A stretch of 5,435 nucleotides of DNA from CAKSNH01 sp964422725 (GCA_964422725.1 CAYRCC010000072.1:1-5435); one strand, 5' to 3'. Counted from the first letter of the stretch, positions 1 through 5,270 are shown. Notes: generated from the sequence alone by a model not told the origin. Translations and numbers: made by a program.

Positions 1-53
1 GCAGAATTGTTATAACAATGAATTGTCCGACTAAGGGGCAACGCCCCTTACTA
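1..53 (+). repeat. Left copy of a 53-bp inverted repeat
   Basis: This segment matches the reverse complement of 5271-5323 at 49 of 53 positions; the four differences are confined to 27-30. It has two parts. Bases 1-26 are AT-rich and contain a perfect 14-bp palindrome (attgttataacaat, 6-19). Bases 31-53 contain a GC-rich hairpin (32-50). Because the element starts at base 1 of the window, its true left end may lie outside. It reads as a dispersed intergenic repeat rather than a transposon end, since no transposase is present between the copies. The family is not one I can name. Confidence 0.85.
32..50. repeat. GGGGC-type hairpin unit, left cluster
   Basis: A perfect 8-bp stem, taaggggc (32-39) with gcccctta (43-50), closes a 3-nt loop aac. 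The same stem recurs at 5190-5209 and 5274-5292, and as a 7-bp variant at 5372-5388. No T-tract follows on either strand, so it is not a canonical intrinsic terminator by itself. Confidence 0.8.
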
Positions 54-80
54 CCAACGTTACGGTAACCACCAAAAGGG
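43..80 (+). repeat. Left repeat module homologous to 5161-5197 (inverted)
   Basis: Starting in the 3' arm of the hairpin and running through ccaacgt to ccaccaaaaggg, this stretch aligns to the reverse complement of 5161-5197 with five substitutions and one single-base gap. A shorter direct copy of its end (taaccaccaaaagg, 66-79) recurs at 154-167 with one mismatch. It shows that the two flanks share more than the 53-bp element. Confidence 0.65.
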
Positions 81-107
81 TTCGAGGGCAACACCTTTGT
101 CAGCCGA

Positions 108-132
108 ACCGCTTACCCTTTGCGCAAGCGGT
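108..132. repeat. 7-bp hairpin (accgctt / aagcggt)
   Basis: Arms accgctt (108-114) and aagcggt (126-132) pair perfectly around an 11-nt loop. It lies inside the left repeat cluster with no poly-T run nearby. Its function is unknown and it may be only one more degenerate palindromic module. Confidence 0.4.
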
Positions 133-168
133 ATTTGCCCCCACAATCTGCGATAACCGCCAAAAGGA

Positions 169-194
169 ATTGCAAAGGGTGACCCCTTTGCAAT
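169..194. repeat. attgcaaaggg palindromic hairpin, left copy
   Basis: An 11-bp perfect stem, attgcaaaggg (169-179) with ccctttgcaat (184-194), has a 4-nt loop. The identical stem with a ttt loop is found at 5136-5160, just after hisF. The flank on the left (ccgccaaaagga) also resembles the corresponding flank of the right copy (ccaccaaaggg on the minus strand), so both are members of one repeat family. Confidence 0.8.
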
Positions 195-212
195 ACGGGG
201 CATTGCCCCGTA
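194..212. repeat. tacggggc hairpin
   Basis: An 8-bp stem, tacggggc (194-201) with gccccgta (205-212), closes a 3-nt loop att and abuts the preceding hairpin. It is a sequence variant of the taaggggc/gcccctta unit. It lies just beyond the terminator of the minus-strand tRNA gene and could act as a back-up transcription barrier, but it has no U-tract of its own. Confidence 0.7.
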
Positions 213-217
213 AACAC

Positions 218-247
218 AAAAAAACCGTACACCATTGCGATGTACGG
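218..247 (-). terminator. Rho-independent terminator of tRNA-Thr
   Basis: On the minus strand, ccgtaca (complement of 241-247) pairs perfectly with tgtacgg (complement of 225-231) around a 9-nt loop and is followed at once by seven T residues (complement of 218-224). It begins 4 nt beyond the encoded CCA of the tRNA. This is a textbook intrinsic terminator in the right place and orientation to end a monocistronic tRNA transcript. Confidence 0.9.
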
Positions 248-250
248 CTT

Positions 251-326
251 TGGAGCTTGTGACGGGACTCGAACCTGCGACCTGCGCATTACGAATGCGC
301 TGCTCTACCAACTGAGCTACACAAGC
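251..326 (-). tRNA. tRNA-Thr (anticodon CGU), CCA encoded
   Basis: All arms can be drawn on the minus strand: acceptor GCTTGTG/CACAAGC (320-326 with 255-261), a 4-bp D stem with an 8-nt loop, anticodon stem GCGCA/TGCGC with loop TTCGTAA, a 5-nt variable loop, T loop TTCGAGT, discriminator T and an encoded CCA (251-253); total 76 nt. The anticodon CGT (291-293) reads ACG codons, so it is a threonine tRNA; the G1:C72 and C2:G71 pairs agree with threonine identity. The T stem GCAGG/CCCGT contains an A51-C63 mismatch and a G49-U65 wobble, which is slightly unusual. The gene stands alone with its own promoter and terminator and is divergent from alaS. Confidence 0.96.
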
Positions 327-357
327 ATACACAGCGTGTTCCCACGTTGCAATATAT

Positions 358-386
358 ATTATAATACAGTTTTCGCGCTTTGTCAA
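358..386 (-). promoter_or_regulatory. Sigma-A promoter of tRNA-Thr, with probable UP element
   Basis: On the minus strand, TTGACA (complement of 381-386) and TATAAT (complement of 358-363) are both perfect consensus and separated by exactly 17 bp. Transcription would start near 351, giving a 5' leader of about 25 nt before the tRNA. Directly upstream of the -35 box (about 388-412) the DNA is almost pure A/T with A-tracts, as expected of an UP element binding the RNA polymerase alpha C-terminal domain. This is consistent with a strong stable-RNA promoter. Confidence 0.9.
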
Positions 387-464
387 GGTTTATTTTTTTG
401 TATTTAATTTTAACCGCGTTTGCGCCGTTTTGCCAAAAAACAAACTCTTAATCTGCGTATTTTC

Positions 465-493
465 TTGACAATTAAAGTTAAATATTCTATAAT
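465..493 (+). promoter_or_regulatory. Sigma-A promoter of alaS
   Basis: TTGACA (465-470) and TATAAT (488-493) are perfect consensus hexamers with a 17-bp spacer, and transcription should start near 500. The -35 box lies 78 bp from the divergent -35 box of the tRNA-Thr promoter. No overlapping operator-like palindrome is evident, so any control is more likely in the leader RNA than at initiation. Confidence 0.9.
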
Positions 494-508
494 TGATATT
501 AAGATATA

Positions 509-589
509 CTGCCGTAGGTGCTGTTCGCATGGCGAACCGTAAAATGCGGCGGCTTTGACGGCGAAACCTTGCGCCGGCAACCGGTTTCG
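509..589 (+). promoter_or_regulatory. Structured 5' leader of alaS (two hairpins), class unknown
   Basis: The predicted leader runs from about 500 to 623. Hairpin A has an outer stem ctgccgta/tgcggcgg (509-516 with 545-552, two G-U pairs) and an inner stem gttcgc/gcgaac (523-528 with 532-537) capped by ATG, leaving an internal loop of 6 and 7 nt. Hairpin B pairs cgaaacc with ggtttcg (562-568 with 583-589) and ttgc with gcaa (569-572 with 577-580), with a 2-nt bulge. An alternative stem cggcg/cgccg (559-563 with 572-576) excludes hairpin B. No T-box core sequence and no U-rich terminator are present, and I do not recognise a known riboswitch. A regulatory role is inferred from length and structure only. 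Confidence 0.45.
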
Positions 590-607
590 TATTAAATCTT
601 GTTATAA

Positions 608-614
608 GTGAGGA
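608..614 (+). promoter_or_regulatory. Ribosome binding site of alaS
   Basis: GTGAGGA, with core GAGGA at 610-614, lies 9 nt before the ATG at 624. It supports that ATG as the start, as does the canonical AlaRS N-terminus that follows. It lies outside both predicted leader hairpins, so it would be accessible in the simplest fold. Confidence 0.8.
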
Positions 615-623
615 ATATATATA

Positions 624-3257
624 ATGCAGTATTTAGGTGTAAACGAAATTCGCGAAAAATATTTGAGCTTTTTTGAAAGCAAGGGTCATCTGCGTATGGA
701 CAGCGCATCGCTTGTACCGAAAAATGATGCCAGCCTTTTGCTGATTAATTCGGGTATGGCACCGCTTAAACCGTTCTTTACCGGTGCACAGACTCCGCCG
801 CGCAAAAGGGTTACAACGTGCCAGAAATGTATCAGAACTCCCGATATCGAAAGAGTCGGCAAGACTGCGCGCCATGGTACATTCTTTGAAATGCTCGGCA
901 ACTTCTCTTTCGGTGACTACTTTAAAAAAGAAGTAATTCCGTGGGCGTGGGAGTTTTTCACAAAGGTTATGCAGCTGCCTGAGGATAAGCTATGGATTAC
1001 GGTGTACGAGGAGGACGACGAGGCTTACAATATTTGGGTCAACGAAGTCGGAGTAAATCCCGACCACGTTGTAAGAATGGGCAAATCCGAGAATTTCTGG
1101 GAACATGGCACAGGTCCGTGCGGTCCGTGCTCGGAAATTCATATCGACAGAGGCGAAGAAAAAGGCTGCGGCAGTCCGGACTGTAAGCTCGGCTGTGACT
1201 GCGACAGATATATGGAGCTTTGGAACTTGGTATTTACACAGTTTGACAAGGACGAGGACGGCAACTATAACCGACTCCCAAATCCTAACATTGATACGGG
1301 TATGGGACTTGAAAGACTTGCGGCAATTATGCAGGGCGTTGACAATCTGTTTGAGGTTGACACCGTGAAAAACGTTATGGAGCATATAAGCCGTATTGCC
1401 GGCGTTAAGTATAAGGAAAACGAGAAAACAGACGTGTCACTGCGCGTAATTACAGACCATATAAGAAGTACGGTTATGATGGTGTCGGACGGTGTTATTC
1501 CGTCAAACGAGGGCCGCGGCTATGTATTGCGCCGTCTTTTGCGCCGCGCCGCAAGACACGGCAAGCTGTTAAACATTAACCGTCAATTCCTGAACGAGGT
1601 TGCCGATACGGTTATAGACGAGTCAAAATCGGCATATCCTGAGCTTGACGAGAAAAGAGAGTATATCAAGAAAATTATCAAGGTTGAGGAAGAGAAATTC
1701 GACAAAACTATAGATAACGGACTTGCGGTGCTCGGCGAGTACATTGAAAACTCTAAAAAAGAAAATAAAACCGTTATTTCGGGCGGCGAGGCGTTTAAAC
1801 TGCATGACACATACGGTTTTCCGCTTGACCTCACAATAGAAATTGCCGGTGAAAAGGGATTTTCGGTGGACGTTGACGGGTTCAACGACTGTATGCAGAA
1901 ACAGAAGGATACGGCAAGAGCCGCAAGGAAAGACGGTTCAAGCTGGGATGCCGAGGATACGTACGACTTTGCAACAGACAAAGCCACCGAATTTATCGGA
2001 TATACCGCGCTTGAATGTGAAGCCGAGATTTTGGGTATTGCGGCGGAGCTTGAGGTTGCCTCGGTTATCGGCGAGGGACAGACGGGAGTTATCGTGGTTG
2101 ACAAAACGCCGTTCTATGCGGAAATGGGCGGTCAGGTCGGCGATATCGGTGTTATCGAGTCGGAATCCGGTAAAGCTGAGGTTGTAAACACCACAAAAAC
2201 CGCCGACGGACTTTATATGCACGAGGTGACAGTACAAAGCGGCGAGTTTGCTTTGGGCAATACCGTAACGATGACGGTGAACAAGGATAACAGGCGCGCA
2301 ATAGAGCGTAACCACTCGGCAACGCACCTTTTGCACAAGGCACTCAAAGAGGTGCTCGGTTCGCACGTTTCGCAGGCGGGTTCTTACGTCTGTGCCGACA
2401 GACTGCGCTTTGACTTTTCGCATTTTGAGGCTATGACGGCTGACGAAATAAAGAGTGCGGAGGAAAAGGTAAACAACGCAATTTTGGAGGCTATGGACAT
2501 AGTAATTCGCGAATTGCCTATCGAGGAGGCTAAAAAGCTCGGAGCGACGGCGCAGTTCGGCGAGAAGTACGGCGATGTTGTAAGGGTTGTGTCTATGGGC
2601 GATTACAGCGTTGAATTTTGCGGCGGCTGTCATTTGACGAACACGGCACAAGCCGGACTTTTCAAAATTATCTCGGAAAGCGGAGTTGCGGCAGGAACAA
2701 GACGAATCGAGGCTGTTACGGGCAGAGGCGTGATAGAGTATATACAGACAAACGACATTTTGATTGAAACGGTTGCTGAGGCGCTGAAAGCGAATAAGCA
2801 CGACGTTGAGAAGAAAGCGGAGTCGGTAGTGAACGAGCTGAGAGAAATCCGCAAGAATATGGAAGCGATGAAAGCAAAGCTTGCGAGCGGAAAAGCGACG
2901 GACGTTATGGCGAGCAAGAAAGTTGTAAACGGGGTTGACGTGTTCTGCGCGCAGGTTGACGGAATGTCGGTAAACGATATGCGTAATATGGGCGACAAGA
3001 TTAAGTCTAAGTTTGAGTGCGCGGTTGCGGTGCTTGCGAGCAATACCGACGGCAAGATAATGTTTATGGCTATGGCGACGAAAGAGGCGGTAGGCAAGGG
3101 AGTTCATGCCGGAAACATTATTCGCGAGGTTACGAAGATTGCCGGAGGCAGCGGCGGCGGCAAGCCGGATATGGCACAGGGCGGCGGCAAGCTGGCAACT
3201 AAGATTGACGATGCTTTGGCGGCGGTTGACGATGTAATAGCGGAACAGACTAAATAA
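624..3257 (+). CDS. alaS: Alanine--tRNA ligase (AlaRS)
   Basis: This 877-residue cytoplasmic enzyme attaches alanine to tRNA-Ala and proofreads Ser/Gly mischarging. The length is close to the 876 residues of E. coli AlaRS. The N-terminal class II catalytic core shows motif 2 (RHGTFFEMLGNFSFGDYF, residues 83-100) and motif 3 (DTGMGLERL, 224-232), separated by a Cys-rich insert (CGSPDCKLGCDCDR) that I associate with clostridial homologues. The editing domain keeps the metal site HSATH (H564, H568) and CGGCH (C666, H670); these fall at the same numbers as in E. coli. The usual CGGTH is CGGCH here. A charged helical, probably coiled-coil, stretch at roughly 720-765 precedes the C-Ala domain with its Gly-rich segment GGSGGGKPDMAQGGGK (841-856). 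It appears intact and complete. It has its own promoter and structured leader, so it may be transcribed apart from the downstream genes. Confidence 0.98.
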   Translation: MQYLGVNEIREKYLSFFESKGHLRMDSASLVPKNDASLLLINSGMAPLKPFFTGAQTPPRKRVTTCQKCIRTPDIERVGKTARHGTFFEMLGNFSFGDYFKKEVIPWAWEFFTKVMQLPEDKLWITVYEEDDEAYNIWVNEVGVNPDHVVRMGKSENFWEHGTGPCGPCSEIHIDRGEEKGCGSPDCKLGCDCDRYMELWNLVFTQFDKDEDGNYNRLPNPNIDTGMGLERLAAIMQGVDNLFEVDTVKNVMEHISRIAGVKYKENEKTDVSLRVITDHIRSTVMMVSDGVIPSNEGRGYVLRRLLRRAARHGKLLNINRQFLNEVADTVIDESKSAYPELDEKREYIKKIIKVEEEKFDKTIDNGLAVLGEYIENSKKENKTVISGGEAFKLHDTYGFPLDLTIEIAGEKGFSVDVDGFNDCMQKQKDTARAARKDGSSWDAEDTYDFATDKATEFIGYTALECEAEILGIAAELEVASVIGEGQTGVIVVDKTPFYAEMGGQVGDIGVIESESGKAEVVNTTKTADGLYMHEVTVQSGEFALGNTVTMTVNKDNRRAIERNHSATHLLHKALKEVLGSHVSQAGSYVCADRLRFDFSHFEAMTADEIKSAEEKVNNAILEAMDIVIRELPIEEAKKLGATAQFGEKYGDVVRVVSMGDYSVEFCGGCHLTNTAQAGLFKIISESGVAAGTRRIEAVTGRGVIEYIQTNDILIETVAEALKANKHDVEKKAESVVNELREIRKNMEAMKAKLASGKATDVMASKKVVNGVDVFCAQVDGMSVNDMRNMGDKIKSKFECAVAVLASNTDGKIMFMAMATKEAVGKGVHAGNIIREVTKIAGGSGGGKPDMAQGGGKLATKIDDALAAVDDVIAEQTK

Positions 3258-3266
3258 TTTCGGATT

Positions 3267-3294
3267 TAAGGGGTTGCGTTTTCGTAACCCCTTA
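3267..3294 (+). terminator. Hairpin after alaS; possible weak terminator or attenuator
   Basis: A 12-bp stem, taaggggttgcg with cgtaacccctta (one G-U pair), closes a tttt loop and starts 9 nt after the alaS stop. No U-tract follows (gtgtgtag comes next), so intrinsic termination would be weak. A second copy of the 5' arm, taaggggttg, lies at 3304-3313 and could pair with the 3' arm instead, giving a competing hairpin of about 9 bp. The hairpin may reduce read-through into the HIT gene or stabilise the alaS 3' end. Confidence 0.45.
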
Positions 3295-3325
3295 GTGTGT
3301 AGTTAAGGGGTTGACTTGCCGGCTT

Positions 3326-3354
3326 TTGCGGCGGTTACCGTTTGGAAATATAAT
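3326..3354 (+). promoter_or_regulatory. Candidate promoter for the HIT-hisH-hisF genes
   Basis: A perfect -10 hexamer TATAAT (3349-3354) is preceded at 17 bp by a poor -35 (TTGCGG, 3326-3331). The better -35 match TTGACT (3311-3316) is too far away, with a 32-bp gap. A start near 3361 would give a leader of about 16 nt, just enough to carry the ribosome binding site. Read-through from alaS is the alternative. Confidence 0.4.
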
Positions 3355-3376
3355 TTTATTTACGGAGGAATTTAAA

Positions 3377-3721
3377 ATGAGTGATTGTCTATTTTGCAAA
3401 ATTATAGACGGTGAAATACCGTCGGCAAAGGTATACGAGGACGAGATGTGTTATGCGTTTCGCGATATTAACCCTATGGCGAAGGTACACGTTGTTATCG
3501 TGCCGAAAATGCATTTCTCGTCGGCGAACGAGATAAACGCGGAAAATGCGGAATATGTATCGCATATTTTTGCGGTTGCAAAGGATATAGCCGAGATTTG
3601 CGGTGTCGGCGGGAGCGGATACAGAATTGTGAACAACTGCGGCGCTGATGCCGGACAGACAGTGTTCCATATACATTTTCATCTGCTCGGCGGTGAGGAA
3701 TTAAAGGATTTCGGAGCGTAA
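3377..3721 (+). CDS. HIT family protein, HINT-type purine nucleoside phosphoramidase
   Basis: A 114-residue soluble protein of typical HINT length. The N-terminus (SDCLFCKIIDGEIPS) carries a CxxC pair (C4, C7), which with a His such as H46 and one of the triad resembles the zinc site of some bacterial HIT proteins. The signature is HIHFHLL: H98, H100, H102, with the middle His expected to be the nucleophile. HINT enzymes hydrolyse AMP-linked phosphoramidates and, in studied cases, aminoacyl-adenylates. The start at ATG 3377 is chosen because ggagga (3364-3369) lies 7 nt upstream and homology begins there; a TTG at 3311 in the same frame would add 22 unrelated residues and has no ribosome binding site. 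It lies 119 nt after alaS and 17 nt before hisH, so it is likely co-transcribed with hisHF. The physiological substrate is not deducible. Confidence 0.93.
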   Translation: MSDCLFCKIIDGEIPSAKVYEDEMCYAFRDINPMAKVHVVIVPKMHFSSANEINAENAEYVSHIFAVAKDIAEICGVGGSGYRIVNNCGADAGQTVFHIHFHLLGGEELKDFGA

Positions 3722-3738
3722 AGAAAGAGGAATTTACA

Positions 3739-4344
3739 ATGATTGCTATAATTGACTACGGTGCGGGGAATTTGCACAGCGTGAAAAACGCGCTGGACTT
3801 TCTCGGCGCGGACAGCCGTGTTACGAAAAATCCCGACGAAATTTTAAGCGCGGACAAGGTAATTCTGCCCGGCGTGGGTTCGTTCGGCAATGCGATGGAC
3901 AATTTGCGCGGAAACGGTCTTGAAAACACCGTAATTGCCGCCGCAAACAGCGGAAAACCGTTTTTCGGAATATGTCTGGGTGAGCATTTGCTGTTTGAGG
4001 CAAGTGAGGAGAGTCCTGATGTGAAGGGACTTGGAATACTTAAAGGGAAAGTGGTTAAGATACCGAAAACGGGGTCTTTAAAGATTCCGCATATGGGCTG
4101 GAACTCGCTCACGTTTCCCAAAGAGAGCAAAATACTCAAAGGCATAGGCAAAGACCCGTTTGTGTACTTTGTACACTCCTACTACATCAAGCCGGAAGAC
4201 GAGAGTGTCGTTTCCGCTTACACCGAGTACGGCGCACAGCTTGCGGTTGCTGTGGAGCGCGGCAATTTGTTTGCCGTGCAGTTTCATCCGGAAAAGAGCG
4301 GCGAAACGGGACTTGGGATTTTGAAAAATTTTATCGAGCTGTAA
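3739..4344 (+). CDS. hisH: Imidazole glycerol phosphate synthase, glutaminase subunit HisH
   Basis: A 201-residue class I glutamine amidotransferase, the normal HisH length. It hydrolyses glutamine and passes ammonia to HisF in histidine biosynthesis. Visible features are the N-terminal IIDYGAGNL strand (4-12), the oxyanion-strand motif PGVGSF (44-49), the nucleophile elbow GICLG (C79), the interface segment YFVHSYY (143-149), and the QFHPEKSG motif with the other triad members H183 and E185. The odd point is residues 82-83: after GICLG the family nearly always has MQ, but here the codons gag cat give EH. That replaces the Gln which, by analogy with other class I amidotransferases, contacts substrate glutamine. 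The start is supported by gagga (3727-3731), 7 nt upstream. hisF follows with translational coupling likely. The rest of the protein looks intact. Confidence 0.97.
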   Translation: MIAIIDYGAGNLHSVKNALDFLGADSRVTKNPDEILSADKVILPGVGSFGNAMDNLRGNGLENTVIAAANSGKPFFGICLGEHLLFEASEESPDVKGLGILKGKVVKIPKTGSLKIPHMGWNSLTFPKESKILKGIGKDPFVYFVHSYYIKPEDESVVSAYTEYGAQLAVAVERGNLFAVQFHPEKSGETGLGILKNFIEL

Positions 4345-4348
4345 GGAG
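4343..4348 (+). promoter_or_regulatory. hisF ribosome binding site overlapping the hisH stop
   Basis: AAGGAG overlaps the last two bases of the hisH TAA (4342-4344) and lies 8 nt before ATG 4357. This decides the hisF start: the upstream in-frame GTG (4348) is inside the ribosome binding site and would add three residues not seen in homologues. The overlap suggests coupled translation and balanced HisH:HisF production. Confidence 0.85.
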
Positions 4349-4356
4349 TGAGAGGT

Positions 4357-5124
4357 ATGTTTGCAAAGAGGATTATTCCGTGTCTGGACGTAAACGGCGG
4401 CAGAGTGGTTAAGGGCGTAAATTTTGTAAATCTGATTGATGCCGGCGACCCTGTCGAGTGCGCGGCGGTGTACGACAAGGCAGGCGCGGACGAGCTTGTG
4501 TTCCTTGACATAACGGCATCGAGCGACGGACGTGCGACGGTTGTGGATATGGTGAGGAAGGTTGCCGAAAAGGTGTTTATCCCGTTCACCGTCGGCGGCG
4601 GTATACGCACAGTCGAGGATTTTAGGACGATGCTCAATGCCGGCGCGGACAAAGTGTCGGTCAATTCGGCGGCGATAAAGCGGCCGGAGCTTATAAGCGA
4701 GGCGGCGCAGAAATTCGGGTCGCAGTGCGTGGTGTGTGCGATTGATGCGAAAAGGCGTGAAAGCGGCGCAGGCTGGGAGGTTTATTTAAACGGCGGACGT
4801 GTGAATACGGGTATTGATGCGGTTGAGTGGGCAAAAGAGGTTTGGCGGCGCGGTGCGGGCGAGATACTGCTCACGAGTATGGACTGTGACGGTACGAAAG
4901 CCGGATATGATTTGGAGCTGACGAGAACGGTGTCGGAGAGTGTCGGGATACCGGTTATTGCATCGGGCGGAGCGGGAAATACAGAGCATTTTTTTGAGGC
5001 GTTCACGAAAGGCAGTGCCGATGCGGTGCTTGCGGCGTCGCTGTTTCATTTCAAGGAGATAGAGATTTGTGATTTGAAGAAATACCTTGCGGAGAAAGGG
5101 ATAGACGTGAGGAGAGGCGAGTGA
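4357..5124 (+). CDS. hisF: Imidazole glycerol phosphate synthase, cyclase subunit HisF
   Basis: A 255-residue (beta/alpha)8 barrel, close to the family length. It uses ammonia from HisH to convert the phosphoribulosyl precursor PRFAR into imidazole glycerol phosphate and AICAR, the latter re-entering purine synthesis. The start MFAKRIIPCLDVNGGRVVKG places the two catalytic aspartates at D11 and D130 (AIDAKR), the numbers known from Thermotoga maritima HisF. Phosphate-binding Gly-rich loops are visible at VGGGI (79-83) and SGGAG (203-207), and LLTSMDCDGT (171-180) matches the usual LLTSIDRDGT with Arg replaced by Cys. The charged residues that gate the ammonia channel entrance (R5, E46, K99, E169) are all kept, so coupling to HisH should be functional. 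hisA and the other his genes are not in this window. Confidence 0.98.
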   Translation: MFAKRIIPCLDVNGGRVVKGVNFVNLIDAGDPVECAAVYDKAGADELVFLDITASSDGRATVVDMVRKVAEKVFIPFTVGGGIRTVEDFRTMLNAGADKVSVNSAAIKRPELISEAAQKFGSQCVVCAIDAKRRESGAGWEVYLNGGRVNTGIDAVEWAKEVWRRGAGEILLTSMDCDGTKAGYDLELTRTVSESVGIPVIASGGAGNTEHFFEAFTKGSADAVLAASLFHFKEIEICDLKKYLAEKGIDVRRGE

Positions 5125-5135
5125 ATGTGGGTGAT

Positions 5136-5160
5136 ATTGCAAAGGGTTTCCCTTTGCAAT
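5136..5160. repeat. attgcaaaggg palindromic hairpin, right copy; possible hisF 3'-end barrier
   Basis: A perfect 11-bp stem, attgcaaaggg (5136-5146) with ccctttgcaat (5150-5160), has a ttt loop. It begins 11 nt after the hisF stop. The same stem occurs at 169-194. With no U-tract on either side it is a poor intrinsic terminator, but it could protect the operon mRNA 3' end from exonucleases, as REP-type palindromes do. Confidence 0.8.
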
Positions 5161-5197
5161 CCCTTTGGTGGGTGTCGTGACGTTGGTGGTAAGGGGC
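5161..5197 (-). repeat. Right repeat module homologous to 43-80 (inverted)
   Basis: Read on the minus strand, this stretch runs from gcccctta through ccaccaacgt to ccaccaaaggg and matches 43-80 with five substitutions and one gap. It links the GGGGC hairpin at 5190-5209 to the attgcaaaggg hairpin, showing a modular order of repeat units. Confidence 0.65.
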
Positions 5198-5209
5198 TAC
5201 CGCCCCTTA
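5190..5209. repeat. GGGGC-type hairpin unit, right cluster, inner copy
   Basis: An 8-bp stem, taaggggc (5190-5197) with gcccctta (5202-5209), closes a 4-nt loop tacc. The stem is identical to those at 32-50 and 5274-5292; only the loop differs. Confidence 0.8.
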
Positions 5210-5236
5210 GGCGGACAAAGATATTATCATATTTCA

Positions 5237-5248
5237 TCTGCTATCCCT
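5237..5248 (+). repeat. 12-bp direct repeat tctgctatccct, copy 1
   Basis: Identical to 5319-5330, in the same orientation and 82 bp apart. The second copy overlaps the outer end of the 53-bp inverted repeat by five bases (tctgc), whose reverse complement gcaga forms bases 1-5 of the window. Confidence 0.6.
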
Positions 5249-5270
5249 GAGGGGTTATCGCAATTTTGGG

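Noticed and set aside
6..19. 14-bp palindrome attgttataacaat as a regulator operator (Rex-like half sites TTGTTA/TAACAA)
   Set aside because: The half sites lack the spacer of a Rex box, the same sequence recurs inside the right repeat copy, and neither copy lies at a recognisable promoter. It is better explained as part of the repeat element.
251..326. tRNA gene as an integration (att) site for a mobile element
   Set aside because: No duplicate of the tRNA 3' end, no integrase and no foreign-looking genes are present in the window.
60..386. Minus-strand open frame of 108 codons
   Set aside because: It runs straight through the tRNA-Thr gene and its promoter; the protein contains the typical nonsense translation of a tRNA (VAQLVEQRIRNAQVAGSSP). 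No ribosome binding site or homology.
411..418. ACCGCG upstream of alaS as a T-box core
   Set aside because: The bases before it are taa rather than UGG, it lies upstream of the alaS promoter so it would not be transcribed with alaS, and there is no stem I specifier or terminator/antiterminator pair.
1938..3107. Long (389-codon) minus-strand open frame opposite alaS
   Set aside because: It lies wholly inside the clearly real alaS, has an Arg/His/Leu-rich composition typical of an antisense shadow, and no recognisable motif. The same applies to the other antisense frames in alaS, hisH and hisF.
3311..3376. N-terminal extension of the HIT protein from a TTG start
   Set aside because: The 22 extra residues have no family resemblance, the TTG lacks a ribosome binding site, and the extension would overlap the candidate promoter. 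ATG 3377 has a strong GGAGGA at the right distance.
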